A DNA stretch of 21,193 nt from positions 1 through 21,193 of the forward strand of contig UQWH01000033.1 in NCBI GenBank assembly GCA_900544705.1. The letters are read 5' to 3'. A program made the translations under genes and the position numbers. This DNA comes from an uncultured Eubacteriales bacterium (GTDB lineage: Bacteria > Bacillota > Clostridia > Oscillospirales > Oscillospiraceae). This document shows, one piece after another, positions 6,756 to 13,995 of this stretch. A model generated the notes under the pieces. It did no database searches, was not told the DNA's origin, and saw only the letters and a list, made by a program, of their open reading frames with translations. Numbering within the stretch: the stretch's first letter is position 1; the number at the start of each line of letters is the position of its first letter.

Positions 6756-9700
6756 ATGATAAATGAGATAAATAGCAAACAATATTGGAACTGTCGTTTT
6801 CAATCCGGCGACTGGGAGCAATACGACGGTGACAAGCAGTCTGTTTTCTTTTACACGCTGGCCTGCACCGCCATGTCAGAACCGCTGCGCACTGATCTGG
6901 AAAGAAACGCGTTTCATTTTGTCGACTATGGCTGTGCACTCGGCGACGGTACGGCATTTCTGGCACACCGCTTTCCTTCCTGCTCCGTAACCGGCATTGA
7001 TTTTTCCGATGCGGCAATTCAGGAAGCCTCTGAAAAGTACCCGCAATGCAGCTTTGAGATCGGAGATATCACCCAGCCTCTCCCCAAAGCCGACGTTGTT
7101 TTCTCTTCCAACACGCTGGAGCATCTGCAAGACCCGCTGCCCATCCTGCATTCGCTGGTCTGCGCTTCGACGAAGTATACCATCCTGCTTTTGCCGCTGG
7201 AAGAAGCACCAACCGTTGCCGAGCACGCTTTTCTATTTCAAACCGATATGTTCCCGGCACGCATAGAAGATCACTATCTGAGTGATTTTAAAGTTTTGGA
7301 CTGCCGCGGTATGAATTCTCCCTACTGGAACAAGCGTCAGCTTCTGGTCGTGTATACAAACAAAACGTACCGACCGGATGACCATCTTCTTTTTGACCGC
7401 ATGTACCGCGAACAAATCGAACCGCTGCAGGATGAGCTGCTGCAAAAAAGCGCCGCACTAACCGCTTCGCAGGAAGCGCTCCTTCAGTCTGATCATTCTC
7501 TGGCAGATGCACGCTCCGAGGCTTCCGGTCTTAAGGCAAAACTGCAGGCCGCACAGGCCCATCTGGAAGAAAAAGAAGCCGCGCTCCATGCACTGGAGGA
7601 TGAACTCGCGCACTGCAAATCCGTTGTCGCAGCACAGGAAGAAGCCATCGCCTCACAGGAGAAGAACGCGCAGGAACGCAGCGCACATATCCATTCTCTG
7701 GAGCTTTCCTATAACGACAGCATCAACCGGCTGAACGCTGCCGCAATTGAGAACATTGCCCAGCTCGTGTCCGGGCAAAGCAACCGCGCTTTCTTGCGGG
7801 GCGAATGGGCAGAGATTTCCAAAATTTCCGCCGAATGTGACGGCATCACAAAGTACCGTGTTTATCGGCTGGCGCACCTCTATTATCGCTTCAAACGTCA
7901 GCTTATCTGCGGGCCCATGCGGGAAAAGAAAGCGTTTTTCCGCTGGGTGGCTGGCAGCGACAAGGATCACGCAGTTGATTACAACCCACTGTTTCGCCTG
8001 TCCGGAGAACTGGCAAATGCAAGAGATCGTCTTTCGGATCATATTATGCGCTCCGCAGCATCTGTTCCCATTCCGGTCACATGGGGCAGCAACTGTCTGA
8101 ACGCAGACAATGTCGATTCCGGCGCGCTGGCAGAGATCCTTGAGGAACCCTATCAAAAACATGACGTACTTATCTTCTCCGTCATCAACTATCACTTCCG
8201 CTATCAGCGGCCGCAGCAGATTGCGGATCATTACGCAAAGCGCGGTCATCGCGTGTTCTACATCAACGCCGGCTTTATCAATTCGCTGACGCCAACAGTA
8301 GAGCAGGAAGGAAATCTTTATATAATATCTCTCCCATGTACATGGATCGGCGATGTCTACGCGTTGAATAAGGCCAGAGATCAGGAAGAGATTCTGGCAC
8401 AGGTCAACCGCCTGCTTTTCCGTTATGGCATCCGCGACGCCCTCATGATCGCAGACTATCCCACCTGGGTGCACGCCGTTCTGGCTCTGAAAAGAACTTA
8501 CGGCTTCCCGCTGATCACAGATTACATGGACGACTTCACCGGCTTTGCGGCTACAACAGCCGATTATGTCCGTGAGGATTGCATTCGTCTGCTGGAACAC
8601 AGCCAATGCGTCGCCGCAAGCTCCGAGTTCCTCGTTGAATCCGCAAAACGTTATAATCAGAATGTCCATGCGATTCGCAACGGCACGGAGTTCTCCCATT
8701 TCCACAAGGCATTTACCGGCGCGAAAAAGCACAAGCGGTCTGTCATCGGCTACTACGGTGCCATCGCCGAGTGGTTCGATGCAGAAAAGGTCCTGTATCT
8801 GGCAAAGCGCTTTTCCGATTGCGACATCGTTCTCATCGGCGGAGTTACCAATGAAAAAATACGCAAAGCGAATTTGCCAAATCTCAAACTGTTGGGTGAA
8901 AAGCCCTATGCAGAGCTGCCGGATTATCTGGCGGAATTCGACGTATGTCTGATTCCGTTTGATTCCAGTATTGACCTTATCAAGGCAACAAATCCTGTAA
9001 AATTCTACGAATATCTGTCTGCCGGGAAGAAAATCGTTGCAACCGAAATTCCGGAGCTGATGCCTTTCCGCGACAAATATGCCTATCTGGAAAACGATGA
9101 CCGGGCCTTCGGCGACGCCGTGGAGCGCTGTCTGAAGGGGACCGATACGCTCGCCCCCACAGAAGAGCGCTTCCGTTTTGCAAAAGAAAATGACTGGCAG
9201 GCACGTCTGGATGCCTTTGAGGATGCAGGCATGTCCGTTTTTCCCATGGTCAGTATCATCGTTCTGTGCTACAACCAGCTTGATTATACAAAGCAGTGCG
9301 TAGACAGTATTCTGAAGAATACCGCTTATCCGAATTATGAGCTCATCCTTGTGGATAACTGCTCGCAGGACGACACGGCTGACTATCTTCGCACACTTCC
9401 GGACCGTGACCCTCATGTTCGTATTCAGATCAACGAGACCAATAAGGGATTTGCGGGCGGCAATAACGACGGTCTGGCCATGGCTAGGGGCGATTATCTG
9501 GTTCTTCTGAACAATGACACCGTTGTGACCCGTGGCTGGCTCACCGGAATGCTCAAGCAGTTCTCCAATGCCGATGGCATCGGCATCGTTGGACCGGTAA
9601 CGAACAGCATCGGCAACGAGGCGATGGTGCCTGTCACCTATCACGAAATCAAAGATATGCCGCTGTTTGCCTACCTCTACACCGATCTGCACATGAACCA

Positions 9701-10022
9701 GCGCTACTACCACGATGGCGTGCTTGCCATGTACTGTATCATGTTCTCAAGAGAAGTGCTTCAAAAGGTCGGTCCGCTTGACGAAAATTATGGGCGCGGC
9801 TATTTTGAGGATGACGACTATTCTATCGCCGCGAAAAACGCCGGCTTCGATCTGGTCATGACCGAGGATGTGTTCATCCATCACTATGGGAATGCTTCCT
9901 TCTCCCTGCTTGGGGATGAAGTACGGCTGCGCCTCTTCCATGAAAACAAGGCATACTTTGAGAAAAAATGGGGAACCATCTGGACGCCGCACCATTTCCG
10001 TCATGGCGAACCAGAAGAATAA
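6756..10022 (+). CDS. Methyltransferase - coiled coil - GT4-like - GT2 glycosyltransferase fusion (WsaE-like)
   Basis: This 1088-residue protein has at least three catalytic modules. Residues 1-210 form a class I SAM methyltransferase: YWNCRFQSGDWE near the start, motif I VDYGCALGDGTAFLA (56-70), GIDFS (80-84), NTLEHL (119-124). Residues 213-330 are a charged, Ala/Glu/Gln-rich coiled coil. About 330-465 is unassigned. Residues 468-825 resemble a GT-B, GT4-like glycosyltransferase, with RPQQIADHYAKRGH (485-498) and NPVKFYEYLSAGKKIVATE (746-764). Residues 831-1088 are a GT2 domain: SIIVLCYNQ, VDNCSQDDT (866-874), NKGFAGGNNDG (896-906), NND (919-921) as the likely metal motif, FEDDDYS (1017-1023). 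Known: WsaE of Geobacillus stearothermophilus has one methyltransferase and two rhamnosyltransferase domains and lies in a cluster with rmlACBD. Inferred: this enzyme builds and O-methylates a rhamnose-containing surface glycan. Linkages and acceptor are unknown. There is no signal peptide, so it acts in the cytosol or at the inner membrane face. The ATG has a weak ribosome site. Confidence 0.88.
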   Translation: MINEINSKQYWNCRFQSGDWEQYDGDKQSVFFYTLACTAMSEPLRTDLERNAFHFVDYGCALGDGTAFLAHRFPSCSVTGIDFSDAAIQEASEKYPQCSFEIGDITQPLPKADVVFSSNTLEHLQDPLPILHSLVCASTKYTILLLPLEEAPTVAEHAFLFQTDMFPARIEDHYLSDFKVLDCRGMNSPYWNKRQLLVVYTNKTYRPDDHLLFDRMYREQIEPLQDELLQKSAALTASQEALLQSDHSLADARSEASGLKAKLQAAQAHLEEKEAALHALEDELAHCKSVVAAQEEAIASQEKNAQERSAHIHSLELSYNDSINRLNAAAIENIAQLVSGQSNRAFLRGEWAEISKISAECDGITKYRVYRLAHLYYRFKRQLICGPMREKKAFFRWVAGSDKDHAVDYNPLFRLSGELANARDRLSDHIMRSAASVPIPVTWGSNCLNADNVDSGALAEILEEPYQKHDVLIFSVINYHFRYQRPQQIADHYAKRGHRVFYINAGFINSLTPTVEQEGNLYIISLPCTWIGDVYALNKARDQEEILAQVNRLLFRYGIRDALMIADYPTWVHAVLALKRTYGFPLITDYMDDFTGFAATTADYVREDCIRLLEHSQCVAASSEFLVESAKRYNQNVHAIRNGTEFSHFHKAFTGAKKHKRSVIGYYGAIAEWFDAEKVLYLAKRFSDCDIVLIGGVTNEKIRKANLPNLKLLGEKPYAELPDYLAEFDVCLIPFDSSIDLIKATNPVKFYEYLSAGKKIVATEIPELMPFRDKYAYLENDDRAFGDAVERCLKGTDTLAPTEERFRFAKENDWQARLDAFEDAGMSVFPMVSIIVLCYNQLDYTKQCVDSILKNTAYPNYELILVDNCSQDDTADYLRTLPDRDPHVRIQINETNKGFAGGNNDGLAMARGDYLVLLNNDTVVTRGWLTGMLKQFSNADGIGIVGPVTNSIGNEAMVPVTYHEIKDMPLFAYLYTDLHMNQRYYHDGVLAMYCIMFSREVLQKVGPLDENYGRGYFEDDDYSIAAKNAGFDLVMTEDVFIHHYGNASFSLLGDEVRLRLFHENKAYFEKKWGTIWTPHHFRHGEPEE

Positions 10023-10043
10023 GATTCACTCAAGCAGAAACAC

Positions 10044-10075
10044 CGGGAGGAAAAGTTTGAAAACTTTTCCTCCCG
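10044..10075 (+). terminator. Perfect hairpin after the glycosyltransferase fusion
   Basis: The arms cgggaggaaaagttt (10044-10058) and aaacttttcctcccg (10061-10075) pair over 15 bp with a minimal loop. Only a mixed AT tail (tgcatatttta) follows, so termination may be incomplete. A loose promoter-like pair, TTGAAA (10057-10062) and TATTTT (10081-10086), overlaps it and could serve the next gene. Confidence 0.6.
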
Positions 10076-10136
10076 CTGCATATTTTATCCAAAAGCGTTC
10101 ATCCTATCTGCGAAGAAAAATTTAGGAGGGAATCTC

Positions 10137-11354
10137 ATGAGATCCATTCTTCGCACGATAGCCCTTGCCGGGATGCTCTGCGCGCTGTGCCTTTCCGCCG
10201 CGGCCAGCAGCGGCGCCGACACCCCCGCAGCCTCCCTCTCCGGCAGCTCCGAAACGCTCTACAGCGTCGAATACTGCTTCGCGGAGGCCGATTTCCACGC
10301 GGACACGCTCTCCGATCTGCGCGGTATTTTCGTCACCGGCGTGCCGGATGCCGCCGTCGCGACCGTGCAGCTCGGCCAGCGCGAGATCCTGCCCGGAGAC
10401 GTTCTGCCGCTGGAATGCCTGAGCCGTCTGACGCTCCACCCCAACTGCGCTGGCGGCTGCGACGCCGTGCTGACCTACAGCCCCATCCGCGGGACGCGCC
10501 TCGACCCGGAGGCGACGCTGACCATCCGCATCAAGTCCGGAAAGAACGAAACGCCATCTGCCATCGCCGCCGAGTTTGAGACCTACAAGAATATCGCCAA
10601 CGACGGCCAGCTCACCGGAACGGACGCGGAAAACGCGCCGCTCACCTTCCAGCTCGTCGACGCACCGAAGCGCGGCAGCGTAAAGCTGGAGGAAAACGGC
10701 GCCTTCGTCTACACGCCCACGAAGAACAAGGTCGGTGAGGACAGCTTCACCTTCACCGTGACCGACGACGCGGGCAACGTTTCCAAGCCCGCCACCGTCA
10801 AGATCCGCATTCTCAAGCCCTCGGACAGCAAAACCTTTGCCGATCTGGACGGCTCTATGGATCAGTATGAAGCCATGTGGAGCCGCGCCGCCGGCCTGTG
10901 CAGCGGCCGCTCCATCGGCGGCACGCTCTGCTACGGGGCAGAAGAGCCGGTCACCCGTGCAGAATTCCTCGTCATGGCAATGAAGCTGGGCAAGGTGTCC
11001 GTAGAGGAGGCGCTGACCGTTTCCGGCTTTGCCGACGCGCAGGACGCCCCGGCCTGGCTCCAGCCCTATCTCTCCTCCGCCATGCGCCGCGGCATCGTCC
11101 ACGGCATCGCCACCGAGGAGGGACTGGTCTTCCAGCCGAACGAGGCCATCACCGGTGCGCAGGCAGCGGTGATGCTCCAGAACATCTGGAGGCTCCCGGC
11201 AGTCACTGCTGCCGCGGGCGCGGACGATACCGACTGGACCGCAGGCGCGGTGCAGGCGCTTTCCGAAGCGGGCATCACGCTCAAGGACAGCGGCGAAACG
11301 CTGACGCGTCTGGATGCGGCAAAGCTCCTGTACCAGATGAGCAAGCTCAAATAA
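10137..11354 (+). CDS. Secreted protein with cadherin/Ig-like domain and three SLH repeats
   Basis: The 405-residue product starts with a signal peptide (MRSILRTIALAGMLCALCLS, cleavage probably after the AAAS region near 21-25). An N-terminal beta-rich region of unknown type covers about 38-133. A cadherin/Ig-like repeat (about 143-226) follows, containing GSVKLEENGAFVYTPT and DSFTFTVTDDAGN. Three S-layer-homology repeats come at about 234-284, 297-353 and 363-405, the last ending right at the C-terminus. SLH domains normally bind secondary cell-wall polymers, so this is probably an exported wall-bound protein. AGGAGGG lies 6 nt before the ATG. GC content is clearly higher than in the preceding glycan genes. 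The ligand and function are unknown; acting as a structural wall protein or as an acceptor for the neighbouring glycan is inference only. Confidence 0.85.
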   Translation: MRSILRTIALAGMLCALCLSAAASSGADTPAASLSGSSETLYSVEYCFAEADFHADTLSDLRGIFVTGVPDAAVATVQLGQREILPGDVLPLECLSRLTLHPNCAGGCDAVLTYSPIRGTRLDPEATLTIRIKSGKNETPSAIAAEFETYKNIANDGQLTGTDAENAPLTFQLVDAPKRGSVKLEENGAFVYTPTKNKVGEDSFTFTVTDDAGNVSKPATVKIRILKPSDSKTFADLDGSMDQYEAMWSRAAGLCSGRSIGGTLCYGAEEPVTRAEFLVMAMKLGKVSVEEALTVSGFADAQDAPAWLQPYLSSAMRRGIVHGIATEEGLVFQPNEAITGAQAAVMLQNIWRLPAVTAAAGADDTDWTAGAVQALSEAGITLKDSGETLTRLDAAKLLYQMSKLK

Positions 11355-11362
11355 CCAATAAA

Positions 11363-11391
11363 ATTCCTCCGGTTTATCGAACCGGAGGAAT
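11363..11391. terminator. Bidirectional terminator between the SLH gene and the Na/Pi symporter gene
   Basis: The arms attcctccggtt (11363-11374) and aaccggaggaat (11380-11391) form a 12-bp stem with a 5-nt loop, between convergent stops at 11354 and 11396. T-rich tracts flank it on both strands: aaatttattt after the stem on plus, and ttttattggtta on minus. Confidence 0.8.
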
Positions 11392-11395
11392 AAAT

Positions 11396-13141
11396 TTATT
11401 TCGTTTCGGGGAAGCGGTACTTTTCTTTATATTCGCGGAAAACCTCCGCAAACTCGTGGGTACCGTTCTCCTTGACCGCGTTCAGATATTCGTGCGTGCC
11501 AAAGCTGCCGGCGTGCGTTTCGATCAGCGCAACGGCAATGTTGGAACAGTGGTCGGACACGCGCTCGTAATTGGTCAGCAGATCGGAAAGGACGAAGCCC
11601 ATCTCGATGGTGCAGGTACCCGCCTGCAAGCGTTCGACGTGCGCGGACTTTGCCTCGGCGATCAGCAGGTCGATGACCTGCTCCAGCGGCTCGACACGGC
11701 GCGCCATCTCCAGATCTTCCTGACAGAAGGAGTCGATCGTCAGGTTCAGAATGTCATTGAGGGCATTGGTCAGGTTCTCCAGTTCCTGCCGGGCCTGCGG
11801 CGAGAAGGTGATCTTCTTTTCATGGATCTCCTGTGCGCTGCGCAGCAGGTTGACGGCATGGTCGCCCAGGCGTTCCAGATCACCGATCGTATGCAGCATC
11901 TTGGAAACTTCCTGCGAATCCTTCTCGGACAGGGACTTGCGCGCCAGCTTCACAAGGAAGGTGCCGAGCTTGTCCTCGTACATATCAAGGTCGTCCTCAT
12001 ACTTCAGCACGGCCTGTGCCGTCTTTTCATCATAGTTATGCAGCAGACCAATGGCGGAAAGAATGGTCTTGCGGGCGATCTGCGCCATCTTGTTGGTGCG
12101 CGCATCCGCCTCGGAAACCGCGATGGAAACGGTGGAGAGCAGACGCTCGTCCAAAAATGCGGTTTCCTCCGTCGCCTTCGAGGGACGCACGAGGAGGTTG
12201 GTCAGACGCTCCAGGTGCTTCCAGAAGGGGAAGAGGATGACGGTATTGACTACGTTGAACACCGTGTGGATCATGGCGACGCCGAAGATCGTGACCGGAT
12301 CGTCGATGAAATCAAAGCGTAACATCAGGCTTGCGCCGTAGAACAGGCCCATGCAGACGATGGTGCCGATGATCTTGATGATGATATGAACGATCGCGAC
12401 CTTTTTTGCGTTCTTATTGACGCCCATGCTGGAGATCAAAGCCGTGACGCAGGTGCCGATGTTCGCGCCCAGCACCAGCGGAATGGCCATATTATAGGTA
12501 ATCTGCCCGGAGAGCGCAAGGTTCTGCACGATACTGATCGTACCGGCGGAGCTCTGGATGACACCGGTAAAGATCGTGGAGATCAGCACGGCGACAATGG
12601 GATTATTGAACGCGGTCAGAAGCGCCTGGAAGCTGCCGGAGCTTTCCAGCTCCTGCACGGAGTTGCCCATCATGACCATGCCGTACATCAAAATGGCAAA
12701 GCCGACGAGGATGCGGCCGAGATCGTGACGGCGCGGCTTCTTGCTCAGCGTGATCATGGCCACGCCAAACAGCGCGATGACCGGTGCGAAGTTCTTCGGA
12801 TTCAGCATGGAGATCACGCCGCTGCCGGAGATGCCGGACAGGGAGGTGATCCACGTTGTGACTGTGGTGCCGATGTTTGAGCCCATGATCACGCCGATGG
12901 TCTGGCCGAACTGCATGATGCCGGAGTTGACGAGACCGACCAGCATGACCGTCATGGCCGAGGAGGACTGAATGGCGATCGTGATCACGAAGCCGAGCAG
13001 CATGGCCATCCAGCGGTTGTCCGTGATTTTTTTGAGAGAACGTTCGAGCGAGCCGCCTGCCATCTTACGCAGACCGTCGGACATGACGTTCATGCCAAAG
13101 AGGAAAAAGGCAAGCCCGCCGATCAGCAGAATCACATCCAT
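11396..13141 (-). CDS. Na+/phosphate symporter with C-terminal PhoU-like domain
   Basis: This 581-residue protein belongs to the Na/Pi cotransporter (PNaS/NptA-YjbB) family. Residues 1-315 carry the hydrophobic duplicated transport unit, each half with a QSS signature: AIQSSSAM (57-64) and VIQSSAGT (194-201). Residues about 345-545 form a PhoU-like helical regulatory domain with the paired motifs LERLGDHAVNL (422-432) and YERVSDHCSNIA (525-536). The likely role is sodium-driven phosphate movement across the cytoplasmic membrane. Direction (uptake or export) cannot be read from sequence. The ATG at 13141 is chosen because GGAG lies 8 nt upstream; upstream in-frame ATGs lack a ribosome site. 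It is monocistronic, with its own promoter and terminator. Confidence 0.92.
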   Translation of the reverse strand: MDVILLIGGLAFFLFGMNVMSDGLRKMAGGSLERSLKKITDNRWMAMLLGFVITIAIQSSSAMTVMLVGLVNSGIMQFGQTIGVIMGSNIGTTVTTWITSLSGISGSGVISMLNPKNFAPVIALFGVAMITLSKKPRRHDLGRILVGFAILMYGMVMMGNSVQELESSGSFQALLTAFNNPIVAVLISTIFTGVIQSSAGTISIVQNLALSGQITYNMAIPLVLGANIGTCVTALISSMGVNKNAKKVAIVHIIIKIIGTIVCMGLFYGASLMLRFDFIDDPVTIFGVAMIHTVFNVVNTVILFPFWKHLERLTNLLVRPSKATEETAFLDERLLSTVSIAVSEADARTNKMAQIARKTILSAIGLLHNYDEKTAQAVLKYEDDLDMYEDKLGTFLVKLARKSLSEKDSQEVSKMLHTIGDLERLGDHAVNLLRSAQEIHEKKITFSPQARQELENLTNALNDILNLTIDSFCQEDLEMARRVEPLEQVIDLLIAEAKSAHVERLQAGTCTIEMGFVLSDLLTNYERVSDHCSNIAVALIETHAGSFGTHEYLNAVKENGTHEFAEVFREYKEKYRFPETK

Positions 13142-13174
13142 GCGCATTTCTCCGATCTTCTTCATCTGAAAGTT

Positions 13175-13192
13175 AGAGGATGCATACCCTCT
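13175..13192 (-). promoter_or_regulatory. Small hairpin at the 5' end of the Na/Pi symporter mRNA
   Basis: AGAGG (13175-13179) pairs with CCTCT (13188-13192) around an 8-nt loop containing ATGCAT. It lies exactly at the transcript start predicted from the upstream promoter, so it may protect the 5' end. This is read by eye and the stem is short. Confidence 0.3.
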
Positions 13193-13199
13193 CATTTAT

Positions 13200-13228
13200 A
13201 CTGTATCGGCCGAGAAGAACAAAGTCAA
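13200..13228 (-). promoter_or_regulatory. Sigma-A-type promoter for the Na/Pi symporter gene
   Basis: On the minus strand, TTGACT (13228-13223), a 17-bp spacer and TACAGT (13205-13200) predict a start near 13193, about 50 nt before the ATG. No PHO-box pattern was recognised. The 332-base interval 13142-13473 holds only this promoter, the queT promoter and the queT leader; 13229-13324 shows nothing recognisable. Confidence 0.65.
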
Positions 13229-13324
13229 CCCCATTTTCCCTTTTTCTCCAAGATTCTTCATCCTGCACAAAAGCACCTTTGTAAAGCGCAGGTTTTCCGT
13301 GAGGATTTTGTAGCCTGATCCGAC

Positions 13325-13353
13325 TTGACGGCACCGGGTTTCTTTAGTACAAT
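13325..13353 (+). promoter_or_regulatory. Sigma-A-type promoter for queT
   Basis: TTGACG (13325-13330), a 17-bp spacer and TACAAT (13348-13353) predict a start in the GGG near 13358-13360. The resulting leader before queT is about 114 nt, long enough for a riboswitch. The hexamers are identical to those of the acyl-ACP thioesterase promoter at 16420-16448. Confidence 0.75.
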
Positions 13354-13360
13354 AGATGGG

Positions 13361-13472
13361 CTGTCGGACAATTCCGCAGCGCACGACAGTTCGAAACCAT
13401 CCTGTCGTAAAACAAAACTATGGGCCTGACCGGCGCTTTATGCGCCCGTCTTCGTCCGGAAACGGAGAAAAA
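13361..13472 (+). ncRNA. Structured 5' leader of queT, candidate preQ1-type riboswitch
   Basis: A 7-bp stem joins ACGACAG (13383-13389) to CTGTCGT (13402-13408). Its 12-nt loop contains CCAT (13397-13400), which can pair with ATGG (13420-13423), giving an H-type pseudoknot. The loop crossing stem 1 is A-rich (AAAACAAAACT, 13409-13419), and a single C (13401) sits directly before the 3' strand. Both traits are known from class I preQ1 aptamers. An upstream CTGTCG (13361-13366) can pair with the same CGACAG in competition. Further down are the hairpin GGCGC-TTTAT-GCGCC (13432-13446) and a CTTCG/CGGAG pairing that would cover the GGAG ribosome site of queT. That the ligand is preQ1 is inferred from fold and gene context; no exact consensus match was confirmed. 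Confidence 0.5.
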
Positions 13473-13473
13473 A

Positions 13474-13995
13474 ATGAAACACACTGTCCGCTCTCTCGTT
13501 CGCGGCGCGGTTTTCGCCGCGCTATACGCCGTGCTGACCTTCCTGCAGAACCTGCTGCTGCCCGGTACGACCTCCGCAGCCATCCAGTTCCGCCTGTCCG
13601 AGGCGCTGTGTATCTTCGCGCTGTTCACGCCGGATGCCATCTGGGGCCTGACGCTGGGCTGCTTCCTGTTCAATCTGCTTGTTCCCGGCTCTCTGCCGTT
13701 GGACTGGCTGGTCGGCACAGTCGCGACGGCTCTTGCCACACTGACCATGTACCGTCTGCGCCATGTGCACGTGCTGCGCATCCCGCTGCCCGCGCTCGTG
13801 ATGCCCGCCGCCTTCAATGCGGTTTTTGTCGGCGCGGAGCTGACCATCTACATCGGCGAATTCTCCATGTGGCTGAATATGCTCTATGTCGCCGTCGGCG
13901 AGCTGGCCGTCCTTCTGACCGCCGGGACCGCGCTGTATTTTGCCTTCACGGCGCGCGGCCTGAACCGCCGCCTGTTCCCGGAGGACGCCGAATGA
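13474..13995 (+). CDS. queT: QueT family transporter (queuosine precursor uptake)
   Basis: QueT proteins (COG4708) are small membrane substrate-binding components, thought to bring queuosine precursors into the cell with an ECF energy module. The 173-residue product is hydrophobic with about five to six membrane segments. It shows family-like features such as FRLSEALCIFALFTPDAIWG (39-58) and GCFLFNLLVPG (62-72). The ATG at 13474 is preceded by GGAG at good spacing. An in-frame ATG at 13420 lacks a ribosome site and lies inside the leader structure, so it is rejected. The stop overlaps the next gene as ATGA. No ECF ATPase or EcfT gene is in this window. The structured leader upstream supports ligand control. 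Confidence 0.88.
   Translation: MKHTVRSLVRGAVFAALYAVLTFLQNLLLPGTTSAAIQFRLSEALCIFALFTPDAIWGLTLGCFLFNLLVPGSLPLDWLVGTVATALATLTMYRLRHVHVLRIPLPALVMPAAFNAVFVGAELTIYIGEFSMWLNMLYVAVGELAVLLTAGTALYFAFTARGLNRRLFPEDAE

Noticed and set aside
7653..9713. Minus-strand frame of 686 codons inside the glycosyltransferase fusion
   Set aside because: It lies opposite recognisable GT4 and GT2 motifs and shows no domain of its own.
10877..12322. Plus-strand frame of 481 codons across the SLH gene end and the Na/Pi symporter
   Set aside because: It spans two real genes on opposite strands and a terminator, with no start signal.
13420..13473. In-frame upstream ATG extending QueT by 18 residues
   Set aside because: It has no ribosome site, and the ATG lies inside the pseudoknot pairing of the leader, whereas GGAG precedes the ATG at 13474.
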